Shown here in pieces: positions 17,838 to 27,994 of a stretch of DNA of 32,765 bases. Under the pieces are notes generated by a model that saw nothing but the letters and a program-made list of their open reading frames with translations, was not told the DNA's origin and made no database searches. This DNA is from Candidatus Azobacteroides sp. (GTDB taxonomy: Bacteria; Bacteroidota; Bacteroidia; Bacteroidales; WRGA01): the NCBI GenBank assembly GCA_021201815.1, contig JAJQEC010000017.1, forward strand, positions 1 through 32,765, in the 5' to 3' direction. The position numbers were made by a program, and so were the translations under genes. Each line of letters opens with the position of its first letter. Within the stretch, counting starts at the first letter, position 1.

Positions 17838-19136
17838 ATGGAATATGTTGTAGCCATTGATTTGGGCACATCCAAAGTGGTTGGGATGATGGCCCGGAAG
17901 GAAATGAATCAGTTTACGGTATTGGCGCTGGAAGAAGAAATAATCTCTTCTCTGGTAAAAAGAGGATCTGTGCATAATGTCGGGGACCTTGCTCCTGTCA
18001 TTAACCGTATTATAAAGAAACTGGAAAATAAAACCGGTAAAACGATTGTATCTGTTTATGTCAATCTGAACGGACAGTCCCTGCGGGCGGAAGAACATAT
18101 TATCACGTATTCGATGAAAAACGAAGATACGATCACGCAGGAATTACTGGATAAACTGAAACAGGAAGTATTTAAAACACATATAGAGTCAGAAGATATC
18201 CTGGATGTAGTAGATCCGGAATACTATATAAATAACACGGTCGAATATTCTCCGGTCGGAATCCCCTGTTCGCAGATCGAATGCCGCTATAAATTAATTA
18301 TCGGTAAGCCATCTTTCAAACGCAATGTGGATCGTTGCTTTGAAAGAATAAACCAGGTAAGTGTAGCGGATTACATTGTTTCACCATTGGCTACTTCTAC
18401 CGCCGTATTATCAAAAAAAGATAAAGAACTGGGTTGTGCATTGATTGAATTCGGAGCCGGTGTTACCACGCTATCCGTATACAAAAATAACCTCTTGCGT
18501 TATCTGGTAACCATTCCGTTTGGCGGAGAAAATATTACGAAGGACATCTGTAAATTGAATGTACTGGAGAAATACGCGGAAAAATTAAAGGTTGAAATCG
18601 GAAATTGTTTTCCCGGGGAAGAAGAGAAAGGAAAAAAAATAACGCTGAAATCCGAAGATCACTCCTTCGATGCTCCGGAAATAGAAGTAAAAAAACTGAA
18701 TGAATACATTTTTGCCAGAGAGAATGAGATTGTTGTCAATGTATTTAATCAGCTTAAACTTTCCGGTTATAGCGAACAGCTTGCAGCCGGGATTATTGTT
18801 GCCGGTGGTGCTTCCCGGATGAAAGGATTATTCCGGTTGCTGGAGAGCCAGACTAACCTTCCGGTAAAACAGGCGGATATACTGATTCCGGTAGATGTCA
18901 CCCAGAAAATGAAACAAACCGGATATGAGCAGGTATTGGGTATGTTGTGGCTGGCAGAAAAGAACTGCATCAAACAATATGTGCAACAACCCCCTGTACA
19001 GGAGCAGTATGTACAACCGGAACCTTCGAAAGTAAGTGCTCCCAAAATTAAAAAGAATAAAATAAATCCGTTCAGGAAAATAGGAGATCAGATAGGTAGT
19101 CTTTTCGGAGATGACTCAAGTGACGATCTGGATTAA
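17838..19136 (+). CDS. ftsA: Cell division protein FtsA
   Basis: 432 residues, actin-like ATPase that tethers FtsZ to the inner membrane and recruits later divisome proteins. Seen: the phosphate-1 motif AIDLGTSKVVGMM near the N-terminus, an SHS2-type 1C domain ('SVYVNLNGQSLRAEEHI'), phosphate-2 'GCALIEFGAGVTTLSVY', and the adenosine motif GIIVAGGASRMKG. After ~390 a proline/glutamine-rich linker leads to a basic C-terminal stretch (KIKKNKINPFRKIGDQIGSL) that would form the membrane-targeting amphipathic helix. 25 bases from ftsZ. Confidence 0.95.
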   Translation: MEYVVAIDLGTSKVVGMMARKEMNQFTVLALEEEIISSLVKRGSVHNVGDLAPVINRIIKKLENKTGKTIVSVYVNLNGQSLRAEEHIITYSMKNEDTITQELLDKLKQEVFKTHIESEDILDVVDPEYYINNTVEYSPVGIPCSQIECRYKLIIGKPSFKRNVDRCFERINQVSVADYIVSPLATSTAVLSKKDKELGCALIEFGAGVTTLSVYKNNLLRYLVTIPFGGENITKDICKLNVLEKYAEKLKVEIGNCFPGEEEKGKKITLKSEDHSFDAPEIEVKKLNEYIFARENEIVVNVFNQLKLSGYSEQLAAGIIVAGGASRMKGLFRLLESQTNLPVKQADILIPVDVTQKMKQTGYEQVLGMLWLAEKNCIKQYVQQPPVQEQYVQPEPSKVSAPKIKKNKINPFRKIGDQIGSLFGDDSSDDLD

Positions 19137-19161
19137 TCCGCTCCGATAAGATAAAAAATAA

Positions 19162-20475
19162 ATGTCAGAATGTAAAAAAATGGATATGTCAACAGATAAG
19201 ATATTGGATTTCGCTTTTGAAGCTTCTTCGCCTTCTATCATTAAAGTGGTGGGAGTCGGTGGGGGTGGCGGTAATGCTGTAACCCACATGTATAAACAAG
19301 GCATACATGATGTGAGCTTTGCATTATGTAATACTGACAGTCAGGCTCTGAAAGACTCCCCGGTAGCAGTCAAACTTCAATTGGGAGAAGGACTGGGCGC
19401 CGGAAATAAACCGGAAAAAGCAAAACTGGCAGCGGAAGAATCGCTGGAGGAAATCAAACAATTACTGGATGATGGGACCAAGATGGTATTTATTACTGCC
19501 GGAATGGGTGGTGGAACCGGTACCGGCGCTGCTCCTGTTATTGCAAAAGCTGCAAAGGAACTGGCTATCCTGACAATCGGTATTGTGACGATTCCTTTTG
19601 CTTTCGAAGGAAAGCGTAAAATCCTGAAAGCGCTGGAAGGAGTAGAAGAGATGAGTAAGTATGTGGATGCGTTGCTGGTCGTAAATAATGAACGCTTAAG
19701 GGAAATATATTCCGACCTTTCCGCACCGAATGCTTTTGCGAAAGCCGACGATACGCTTACGATCGCAGCAAAAGGAATTGCTGAGATCATCACCCTTCCG
19801 GGGATTATCAACCTGGACTTTGCCGATGTATATACCACGTTGAAAGACGGTGGCGTTGCCATTATGAGTACCGGGTACGGAGAGGGAAAAAACCGGGTGG
19901 CGAAAGCAATTGAGAGTGCGTTGAATTCTCCGCTTCTTAATAATAATGATGTCTTTAATTCTAAAAAGTTACTTTTCAATATTTACTTCGGAGACGATGA
20001 ACTGATGACGTATGAGCTGGATGATTTTGACAATTTTACTTCCCAGTTTGATCCGGATGTGGTAGATGTGATCTGGGGGATGGCGCACGAAAGCGGCCTG
20101 GGTGATAGTGTGAAAGTAACGGTACTGGCTTCCGGATTTGATTTTTCCAATATGCCGGAACAACTGACACAGAAAACAGAACAACGCAAGATTACGTATC
20201 CTCAGAATAATAGTAAGAATGATCCGTTGACACCTTCGGGAAATGCGGACCAGGTGATTGAAAAGTGGTATCCGAAAAGTTCCGATCCCCTTATCCTGAC
20301 ATGGGAGCAACTGAATTTTGATGAAGAGCTGATTGCGGAAATGGATGCTACTCCTTCTTTTTTAAGGAATGCCAAAACTTCCGTGCGTTCGGCTTACCAG
20401 TCCAAAGCACAGAACCGGGGTATTTCACGGCCTTCTCCGGCAAAACCGGAAGACGATGGCGTAATCCGCTTTTGA
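19162..20475 (+). CDS. ftsZ: Cell division GTPase FtsZ
   Basis: 437 residues. Tubulin-like GTPase that forms the Z ring at midcell. Shows the N-terminal GVGGGGGNAV (31-40), the tubulin signature GGGTGTG (116-122), and the T7 loop NLDFAD (about 217-222) that completes GTP hydrolysis. The C-terminal third is a variable linker ending in a short charged tail (EDDGVIRF). The ATG at 19162 gives a 23-residue leader before the globular domain; the ATG codons at residues 7 and 9 are alternatives. Confidence 0.97.
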   Translation: MSECKKMDMSTDKILDFAFEASSPSIIKVVGVGGGGGNAVTHMYKQGIHDVSFALCNTDSQALKDSPVAVKLQLGEGLGAGNKPEKAKLAAEESLEEIKQLLDDGTKMVFITAGMGGGTGTGAAPVIAKAAKELAILTIGIVTIPFAFEGKRKILKALEGVEEMSKYVDALLVVNNERLREIYSDLSAPNAFAKADDTLTIAAKGIAEIITLPGIINLDFADVYTTLKDGGVAIMSTGYGEGKNRVAKAIESALNSPLLNNNDVFNSKKLLFNIYFGDDELMTYELDDFDNFTSQFDPDVVDVIWGMAHESGLGDSVKVTVLASGFDFSNMPEQLTQKTEQRKITYPQNNSKNDPLTPSGNADQVIEKWYPKSSDPLILTWEQLNFDEELIAEMDATPSFLRNAKTSVRSAYQSKAQNRGISRPSPAKPEDDGVIRF

Positions 20476-20521
20476 AGAAATAAGAATACTATTAAATTTT
20501 TACTTTAACAGATAATAATAT

Positions 20522-20971
20522 ATGAATCTTTTCGATCAGATTAGTGAAGATATCAAAGCTGCCATGCTGGCTAAAGACAAGTTAAAACTCGAAGCGTTGA
20601 GAAGTGTAAAAAAGGAGTTTCTGGAAGCAAAAACCGCAAAAGGCGGGTCCGGTGAGTTAACAAACGATGCTGCTACCAAAATTCTTCAGAAAATGGTGAA
20701 GCAGCGGAAAGACAGTGCTGAGATTTACAGTCAGCAGCAACGACCCGAATTAGCGGAAAAAGAACTGGAAGAAGTAAAAGTGATAGAAACCTACCTGCCG
20801 GCTCAGATGTCACCGGAAGAACTGGAAGCTGCCCTGAAAGATATTATTGCCGAAGCCGGAGCTGCCGGCCCTCAGGACATGGGGAAAGTAATGGGGTTAG
20901 CGACAAAGAAACTGGCCGGAAAGGCTGAAGGAAGAGCCATCTCAGAAAAAGTAAAACAACTTCTGCAATAG
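20522..20971 (+). CDS. GatB/YqeY domain-containing protein
   Basis: 149 residues, full-length YqeY family: an all-helical protein resembling the tail domain of the amidotransferase subunit GatB ('LRSVKKEFLEAKTAKGG', 'KMVKQRKDSAEIYSQQQRPE', 'KVIETYLPAQMSPEEL', 'GKVMGLATKKLAGKAEGRAI'). It may act in tRNA-dependent amidation or bind tRNA, but the role of stand-alone YqeY is not settled. It follows ftsZ by 46 bases, an order I recall as common in Bacteroidales, and a strong terminator follows it. Confidence 0.92.
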   Translation: MNLFDQISEDIKAAMLAKDKLKLEALRSVKKEFLEAKTAKGGSGELTNDAATKILQKMVKQRKDSAEIYSQQQRPELAEKELEEVKVIETYLPAQMSPEELEAALKDIIAEAGAAGPQDMGKVMGLATKKLAGKAEGRAISEKVKQLLQ

Positions 20972-21008
20972 AAAAAATAAAAGGATTCATTCCTAAAAAG
21001 ATAGGAGA

Positions 21009-21038
21009 GGATATGTCAAAAGTGACATATCCTTTTTT
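21009..21038 (+). terminator. Intrinsic terminator of the murC-ftsQAZ-yqeY unit
   Basis: Perfect 10-bp stem GGATATGTCA/TGACATATCC (21009-21018, 21023-21032), loop AAAG, then six T. Confidence 0.92.
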
Positions 21039-21374
21039 AATATACACTAATCCGTATTCGGTTAAAAACGCATCTTTCTACCTACGGTCAGGATGTTTTT
21101 TTCAGCATGCTATCACCTACCAGCATATACTATATAATTCTTAATCAATCGCAAGGACCAAACATTCCCCATTCATTTCTTTGCGAACATTGTGTTCTTA
21201 CAATTGACTGAAAAACAAAAATAGCAGTAAAAATTACTTATTAAACAACGCGATTATTGATTAATTTATTATTTCATCATTCTTTAAAAATGGTATTTTA
21301 CTAAACAATAATTTCATAAAAAGTTTGTAAAAATTACTTTTTCATAAAAAATCGATAAAAATCCGGAATTTTGA
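21039..21374. other. AT-rich non-coding spacer
   Basis: No gene, RNA or mobile element recognised. It precedes the 22-bp repeat array. Confidence 0.4.
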
Positions 21375-21505
21375 AAATCGAAAGGTCATTTGTTTTCAAA
21401 TGAAAGGCCAATTTTTTCAAATGGTAGGTCAATTGAGTACAAATGAAAGATCAATTGTAGTAAAATAGTAGGGTTTTTGGAAAAAATGAAAGGCCGATTT
21501 TCAGA
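21375..21505. repeat. Six degenerate 22-bp tandem repeats
   Basis: Units begin at 21375, 21398, 21419, 21441, 21463 and 21484 with lengths 23, 21, 22, 22, 21 and 22. The shared core is AAAT(g)AAAGGtCaATT, best kept in units 1, 2, 4 and 6; units 3 and 5 read AAATggTAGG and AAATagTAGG. The ~22-bp (about two helical turns) spacing puts each AAAGG-C core on the same DNA face. They lie between the convergent yqeY and outer-membrane protein genes, after a terminator. No spacers, so not CRISPR. Confidence 0.6.
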
Positions 21506-22165
21506 AAAAACAGCCAAATTTTCCTTAAAAAATCAGATGGAATGTACCTATCCTATGCAGAAAGGGGGATAATTTCAGGGAAAAAGAAACTGGAAAGGGT
21601 AAAATCTCCATCCTGAGAAACCGGGCAAAGTCCGTCCGGAAAGGGGATAAAGGAAGAAAATAAAAGAGCCGGGAATAATTTTTGGCAGGATGGGTGTGAA
21701 ATCTTTATTTCATTGCGAAAAGACAGGGCCGGGCATTTTTTTTCTGCAGGAAAAGAAAAATTCGTCCCTTTTACTTTTACACTCTTTCCTACCGGAAAGA
21801 ATAAAAAGCAAAGAAACGCCGGAAGAAAAAAAGCCATGGCTATGTACAAAATATCATGCATCCGTATCTTTTTACTATTTTTTCAAAGATAATAAAAAGA
21901 TAAGGCAAAGTCAAGTATTTAAGGAAAAAAATATTACTATATGAAGGATCAGGAAAACATACTCAACAATCAGTAAGTCTGTATCCCTTTATTAAACAGT
22001 ACAGATAAAGGAAGGGAAGATGGATAATCCGGATGTAGAAGCACTGCCCGGATAGGACCGGACTTTCTGATAAATGGATGACTTAAACAAGATGTATCCA
22101 TAATTTCACCCCACTGAATTCAAAAAAATAAAGAAGAAAAGGAGGCGTTTGATCTTAGCACGATT
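21506..22165. other. Non-coding spacer
   Basis: 660 bases without a supported gene. Frames at 21553-21861 (-) and 21690-21944 (+) overlap each other, lack family resemblance and have low-complexity content; I do not call them. Confidence 0.4.
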
Positions 22166-22924
22166 CTAAAACCCAAATACATAGCCCACAGAATAAAATA
22201 CCGAATTGCCATACGGAGAGTAATCATCCTGTATCACATCATATTTGACCATAATCTGTAAGGCCCCTACGGTTCCGGTCGGGATATTCACCCCACCCCC
22301 TATCAGAAGTGATGGGACTGCTTTGCTATCCGTTACTTCTTTCCCATCAGGATATTTGTCCTTTCCCCACAAATAATCGATTCCCGGCTGGACAGAAAGA
22401 ATAATGTTCCGTATCGGATAGACATTTGCGAACAAATTAAAGCCCAGATAGCTGCGCGTATAATCCGCATAATAGTCATCATCTTTCAGATGGGTAAATT
22501 TGATTCCACCCCCGGCAGCAAGATACCGGTTAAATAAATATCCCACCTGCGGTGAAATATCAATTAAGGTATAGCTACCTAACTGAATCCCGAAACTGCC
22601 TCCCAGGAATAAGCGGCTTCTGTCAAAAGAAGAACTTTTCCCGGCGGAAGACGACTGCCGGCCGGAAGCCGAAGATTGCCTTGCTGCCTCATTTGTCCCG
22701 GTTGTCCTGTTTGTATTAGAAGCAGGAGACGAATAAGTGCCTGAATTTGTATTCGAACGGATCGTATCGTATGTAAAAGCAGCATTTCCTCCGTATACCG
22801 GACCGTTTCCGGCAGGAGGAACGTTGTTTGTCCGTATGGTATCATAGCGGAATGTACTCTGTGCAGCAATATTCATAGAAAGGAAAAAAATACCTGAAAA
22901 TAAAACGATCTGCTTCATGTTCAT
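22166..22924 (-). CDS. Putative outer-membrane beta-barrel protein
   Basis: 252 residues. Signal peptide (1-21, ending NIAAQ). Then a low-complexity Ser/Asn/Thr-rich segment (about 22-100) with two related words, FRYDTIRTNNVPP and FTYDTIRSNTNSG. The C-terminal ~150 residues are alternating amphipathic strands rich in Gly/Tyr ('LFLGGSFGIQLGSYTLIDIS', 'YLGFNLFANVYPIRNIIL') ending in the terminal phenylalanine (SVGYVFGF) typical of outer-membrane barrels. An eight-strand barrel is likely. The duplicated YDTIR words in the linker are odd. Start could be residue 1 or the methionine at 3. Function unknown. Confidence 0.82.
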   Translation of the reverse strand: MNMKQIVLFSGIFFLSMNIAAQSTFRYDTIRTNNVPPAGNGPVYGGNAAFTYDTIRSNTNSGTYSSPASNTNRTTGTNEAARQSSASGRQSSSAGKSSSFDRSRLFLGGSFGIQLGSYTLIDISPQVGYLFNRYLAAGGGIKFTHLKDDDYYADYTRSYLGFNLFANVYPIRNIILSVQPGIDYLWGKDKYPDGKEVTDSKAVPSLLIGGGVNIPTGTVGALQIMVKYDVIQDDYSPYGNSVFYSVGYVFGF

Positions 22925-22987
22925 AGGACAGTAAATTTATATTCGACTTGAAGAGTCCGGATTCATAAGTTCGAATCTTTTCTCTTA

Positions 22988-22995
22988 CAAAAATA
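22988..22995 (-). promoter_or_regulatory. -7 promoter box of the outer-membrane protein gene
   Basis: Reads TATTTTTG on the minus strand, about 64 bases upstream of the start codon. Confidence 0.45.
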
Positions 22996-23074
22996 AATGT
23001 TATTTTGAATTATAAAAATATAAAATAAAAGATTTTCCTTATAAACGTTGTTTTTACTATAAAAGTTTTCCCGT

Positions 23075-23082
23075 TATATTTG
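23075..23082 (+). promoter_or_regulatory. -7 promoter box of ligA
   Basis: TATATTTG, exact TAnnTTTG, 20 bases before the ligA ATG; a TTG at 23048-23050 lies near the -33 region. Confidence 0.5.
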
Positions 23083-23101
23083 TAACGATAAAAATAATGT
23101 A

Positions 23102-25108
23102 ATGGAAGATATACAAAAACGGATTATGCAACTCAGGGAAGAGTTGCATCAGCATAACTACAATTATTATGTCTTATCCGCTCCGGTTATACCGGACGTT
23201 GAATTCGACCAGATGTTAAGAGAACTCCAGGACCTTGAAAACGAACATCCTGAATATTTTGATAAAAACTCCCCTACACAACGGGTAGGAAGTGATATCA
23301 GCACCAGCTTTAAACAAGTACAGCACCGGTATCCGATGTTATCACTTGCCAATACCTATTCCGAAGCGGAGATACAGGATTTTTACGAACGGATACGAAA
23401 GGCATTGAATGAGGATTTTGAGATTGTTTGTGAATTGAAGTATGATGGTACTTCTATTTCTTTATTATATGAAAACGGGATGCTGAGCCAGGCCATTACC
23501 CGGGGAGATGGCGTACAGGGGGATGATGTCACGGAAAATGTCCGGACCATCAGAAGTGTACCGTTGAAACTAAGAGGGTCCGATTATCCGGATTCTTTTG
23601 AGGTAAGAGGGGAAATCATGATGCCCTGGGAAGTATTCGAATCATTGAACCGGGAACGGGAAAAACAAGGGGAAGCCCTGTTTGCCAATCCAAGAAATGC
23701 GACCTCCGGAACCGTGAAACAACAAAATTCTTCCATAGTTGCCAGCCGGAAACTGGATGCCATATTCTATTACCTGTTAGGAGAAGAACTTCCGACAGAC
23801 AATCACTATGATAACCTGCAGAAGATGAAAAGCTGGGGAATAAAAATTTCAAGTGCTACCAAAAAGTGCAATACCCTGGAAGAAATCTTTTCTTTTATCC
23901 GGTATTGGGATGTGGAACGAAAAAACCTTCCGTTTGCTACCGACGGAATTGTGCTGAAAGTGAATTCCTTATTGCAACAGAAGAATTTAGGATACACCGC
24001 AAAATCTCCCAGATGGGCTATTTCATTCAAATACCAGGCAGAAAGAGCCCTGACAACCCTTCAGTCTGTTTCTTACCAGATAGGACGTATAGGAACAGTA
24101 ACACCTGTTGCAAACCTGGAACCGGTTCTTTTATCCGGCACTATCGTAAAAAGAGCCTCTCTTCATAATTCCGATATCATGGAGAACCTGGATCTTCATA
24201 TCGGAGATAAACTCTTTGTGGAGAAAGGAGGAGAGATTATCCCCAAAATTGTAGGGGTAGATGTAAACCTTCGCACAGCAGACCTGGGAGAAAAAGTTTC
24301 TTTTGTAAAGAATTGCCCGGAATGTGGTGCCAGGCTTATTCGTTATGAAGGTGAAGCCGCTCATTATTGTCCGAATGATACCGGATGCCCTCCCCAGATC
24401 AAAGGAAGAATTGAACATTTCGTCAGCCGGCGTGCTATGAATATCGAAGGCCTGGGAAGTGAAACAATCGATCTCCTTTACAGGATCGGTATGATCAACG
24501 ATCCGTCGGATCTGTATCAGTTAAAGTGGCAGGAGCTTTCCCGTCTGGAAAGGTTGGGAGAAAAGTCTGCAAAAAATATTATCGCGGAAGTAGAGAAATC
24601 TGTGGAGATTCCTTTTGAGAGAGTACTGTTTGCCCTAGGTATCCGTTTTGTCGGAGAAACCGTTGCGAAAAAAATTGCCCGGAATATGAAAAACATGGAC
24701 GTCATAAAAAACGCGTCTCTGGAAGAACTGGTGGGTATTGATGAAGTGGGTAACCGCATTGCGGAAAGTGTAAAGGCATATTTTGAGAAAGAACCGAACC
24801 TACAGATGCTCGAAAGGCTTAAAGAAGCCGGGGTGCAATTTTCCCTGGATGAAACCACATTGGCTGCACATTCCGATAAACTACAGGGAAAAACAATTGT
24901 CATCAGTGGAACATTTACCTTACATTCGAGAGATGAATACAAAGCCCTGATTGAACAACATGGCGGAAAAAATTCCGGTTCCGTTTCTAAAAAAACAGAT
25001 ATCTTACTGGCAGGGGATAATATGGGACCTGCCAAGTTACAAAAAGCAGAAAACTGGGGGATAAAAATTATGAATGAAAATGAGTTTCTGCAAATGCTTC
25101 AGGAATAA
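23102..25108 (+). CDS. ligA: NAD-dependent DNA ligase
   Basis: 668 residues, full length. Seals nicks during replication and repair using NAD. Order of domains: Ia NAD-binding domain (1-70, with '[15 protein letters not shown]'); adenylation domain with the catalytic lysine K113 in ELKYDG; OB fold; a four-cysteine zinc finger (CPECG near 405, then CPNDTGC near 424); helix-hairpin-helix repeats ('[16 protein letters not shown]', '[15 protein letters not shown]'); and a C-terminal BRCT domain from about 590 ('[20 protein letters not shown]'). All key motifs are intact. Single-gene unit with promoter and a strong terminator. Confidence 0.97.
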   Translation: MEDIQKRIMQLREELHQHNYNYYVLSAPVIPDVEFDQMLRELQDLENEHPEYFDKNSPTQRVGSDISTSFKQVQHRYPMLSLANTYSEAEIQDFYERIRKALNEDFEIVCELKYDGTSISLLYENGMLSQAITRGDGVQGDDVTENVRTIRSVPLKLRGSDYPDSFEVRGEIMMPWEVFESLNREREKQGEALFANPRNATSGTVKQQNSSIVASRKLDAIFYYLLGEELPTDNHYDNLQKMKSWGIKISSATKKCNTLEEIFSFIRYWDVERKNLPFATDGIVLKVNSLLQQKNLGYTAKSPRWAISFKYQAERALTTLQSVSYQIGRIGTVTPVANLEPVLLSGTIVKRASLHNSDIMENLDLHIGDKLFVEKGGEIIPKIVGVDVNLRTADLGEKVSFVKNCPECGARLIRYEGEAAHYCPNDTGCPPQIKGRIEHFVSRRAMNIEGLGSETIDLLYRIGMINDPSDLYQLKWQELSRLERLGEKSAKNIIAEVEKSVEIPFERVLFALGIRFVGETVAKKIARNMKNMDVIKNASLEELVGIDEVGNRIAESVKAYFEKEPNLQMLERLKEAGVQFSLDETTLAAHSDKLQGKTIVISGTFTLHSRDEYKALIEQHGGKNSGSVSKKTDILLAGDNMGPAKLQKAENWGIKIMNENEFLQMLQE

Positions 25109-25127
25109 CCCCTTTTTCAATAGCAAC

Positions 25128-25179
25128 ACTGACAGTTTTTCAATGATTTTTCCTTTCACTGAAAAACTGTCAGTCTTTT
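25128..25179 (+). terminator. Intrinsic terminator of ligA
   Basis: Perfect 15-bp stem (25128-25142 with 25160-25174, ACTGACAGTTTTTCA and its complement), 17-base loop, then CTTTTT. Confidence 0.9.
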
Positions 25180-25275
25180 TGTCACCTTCTGATACGTAAA
25201 GAACTTTTATAATAAGTCTTTGTTGTTTAAAGTATTAGAAAAAATAATATATTTTTTCCTTTGTATTTCTCATTT

Positions 25276-25290
25276 TGGCATACTATTCGC
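25276..25290 (+). promoter_or_regulatory. Sigma-54-like -24/-12 element upstream of groES
   Basis: TGGCATACTATTCGC: GG and GC have the exact 10-base separation of sigma-54 promoters, with TGGCA fully matching; the -12 side is TCGC rather than TTGC. It lies 61 bases before the groES ATG. No exact TAnnTTTG is present in this leader. Alternative: a housekeeping promoter with TTTG at 25260-25263 and a degenerate -7 box at 25281-25289. Confidence 0.3.
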
Positions 25291-25350
25291 TAATGTTCCA
25301 ACAAAACTAAAAAATTAATTTATTACAAATAACTTCAAAAAATAAAGAGT

Positions 25351-25620
25351 ATGAGTATTAAACCATTAGCAGACAGAGTACTTATTAAGCCTGCTGCAGC
25401 AGAAGAAAAAACAGCCAGTGGCATTATTATTCCCGATTCAGCAAAAGAGAAACCGTTGAAAGGTGAAGTAATTGCTGTCGGAAACGGAACAAAAGATGAG
25501 GAAATGGTATTGCAGGTAGGAAATACGGTATTGTATGGCAAATATGCCGGTACCGAACTGGAATTTGACGGAGACAAATATCTTATCATGCGTCAGTCAG
25601 ATGTATTAGCAATTCTCTAA
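25351..25620 (+). CDS. groES: Co-chaperonin GroES
   Basis: 89 residues, normal for Bacteroidales. Seven-subunit lid for GroEL. Shows the start '[20 protein letters not shown]', the mobile loop with the GroEL-contacting SGIIIPDSA, and [14 protein letters not shown] in the beta barrel. First gene of the groESL operon, 48 bases before groEL. Confidence 0.97.
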   Translation: MSIKPLADRVLIKPAAAEEKTASGIIIPDSAKEKPLKGEVIAVGNGTKDEEMVLQVGNTVLYGKYAGTELEFDGDKYLIMRQSDVLAIL

Positions 25621-25662
25621 TCTCTTTTTTAGTTATCAAATAATTGTAATTTTTTAAAATAG

Positions 25663-27303
<1,641 letters not shown>

Positions 27304-27328
27304 GATCGGACCGTTTATAAATAATAAT

Positions 27329-27366
27329 AAAAGGTATTTCTATGTATTTAGAGATACCTTTTTTCT
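27329..27366 (+). terminator. Intrinsic terminator of groESL
   Basis: 13-bp stem with one wobble (27329-27341 with 27350-27362), 8-base loop, and a T run. Confidence 0.88.
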
Positions 27367-27518
27367 TTTAGTGTTAGTTTCAGAAAAAGATAGTAGGGTG
27401 TTTACATAAAACTACGAAGAGTGGATTATTTCTTTTGTTTTGCCAGGGTAGGGAATCAACATGGATACGTTTTCTTTATCCGTAGGTTGAGACCCAATGC
27501 CGTCAATTTAAGGACCGT

Positions 27519-27561
27519 GTGCTGAGGCAGCACGGCTAATAATATGTCGCCACTCCGTGGC
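27519..27561. repeat. Two REP-type hairpins
   Basis: GTGCTG-AGG-CAGCAC (27519-27533) and GCCAC-TCC-GTGGC (27549-27561). Compact hairpins with 3-base loops like those at 27617-27658, probably the outer part of the REP cluster. The spacer 27367-27600 has no gene. Confidence 0.6.
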
Positions 27562-27602
27562 TTTGAAGGATTGATGGAGGCAGGTGGAAAATCCGGGAAT
27601 TA

Positions 27603-27994
27603 CCCTATTGTTCGGTGTAGCGTCCCGCTACGTCGCAGTTAAAAGCAGGCCTCCGGCCGGCATATACCACCCTTCTTTATGTAAGATACTTTGTACGCCT
27701 TTTTTCTCTATATGGTTAGTCATAACTACAAACGCAGATATCTCCGATTACTTGTTTTGCTGACAGAAGCGTAAGCTTTCTATCAGGATATCACGGTAGG
27801 TTTTTCTTGTGAATATATTTACCCATTCAACGATTTGCAGGGTAAGAAAATATACTTCCTTCTGTTTTGTTATCTGGTATCCGGTTGGCATGAAGGCGTT
27901 ATTTATTCTGACGGTTTTTAGTTTGGTAAGTATGTTGCCGGCCGGAGGCCTGCTTTTAGCCACGACGTAGCGGGACGCTACGCCGAACTAAGGG
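27603..27994. mobile_element. REP element: inverted REP pair enclosing a decayed RAYT gene
   Basis: A ~59-base GC-rich sequence at 27603-27662 recurs in inverse orientation at 27936-27994 with only a few differences. Each copy contains the hairpin GTAGCG-TCC-CGCTAC and the hairpin GGCC-TCC-GGCC. Between them lies a minus-strand remnant of a REP-associated tyrosine transposase (RAYT). REP pairs enclosing a RAYT are the known arrangement of this mobile family. The right edge falls inside the JAB toxin reading frame, so the element sits in, and truncates, that gene. Confidence 0.75.
27703..27891 (-). pseudogene. RAYT (Y1/IS200-like REP-associated transposase) remnant
   Basis: From the ATG at 27891 the frame encodes MPTGYQITKQKEVYFLTL and then 'IVEWVNIFTRKTYRDILIES', the typical N-terminus of Bacteroidota RAYT/Y1 transposases, and stops at 27748-27750 after CQQNK. 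The expected continuation appears in another frame just downstream as EISAFVVMTNHI. It breaks off exactly at the HUH metal-binding motif, reading NHIE in place of NHIH, and the catalytic tyrosine region is absent. So there is a frameshift plus a 3' deletion: dead as a transposase. The frame also runs upstream into the REP (to 27963), which is not a real start. Confidence 0.8.

Noticed and set aside
21375..21505. Possible CRISPR array
   Set aside because: Units abut with no spacers, are degenerate, and no cas genes are nearby.
21553..21944. Opposed open frames of 102 and 84 codons between yqeY and the outer-membrane protein gene
   Set aside because: They overlap on opposite strands, with skewed composition and no recognisable domain.
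25200..25350. CIRCE heat-shock operator upstream of groES
   Set aside because: I looked for the inverted repeat TTAGCACTC-N9-GAGTGCTAA and found nothing similar here or before htpG.
27748..27963. Intact 71-aa gene
   Set aside because: Its N-terminal 24 residues are translated REP DNA and the rest is a truncated, frameshifted RAYT.
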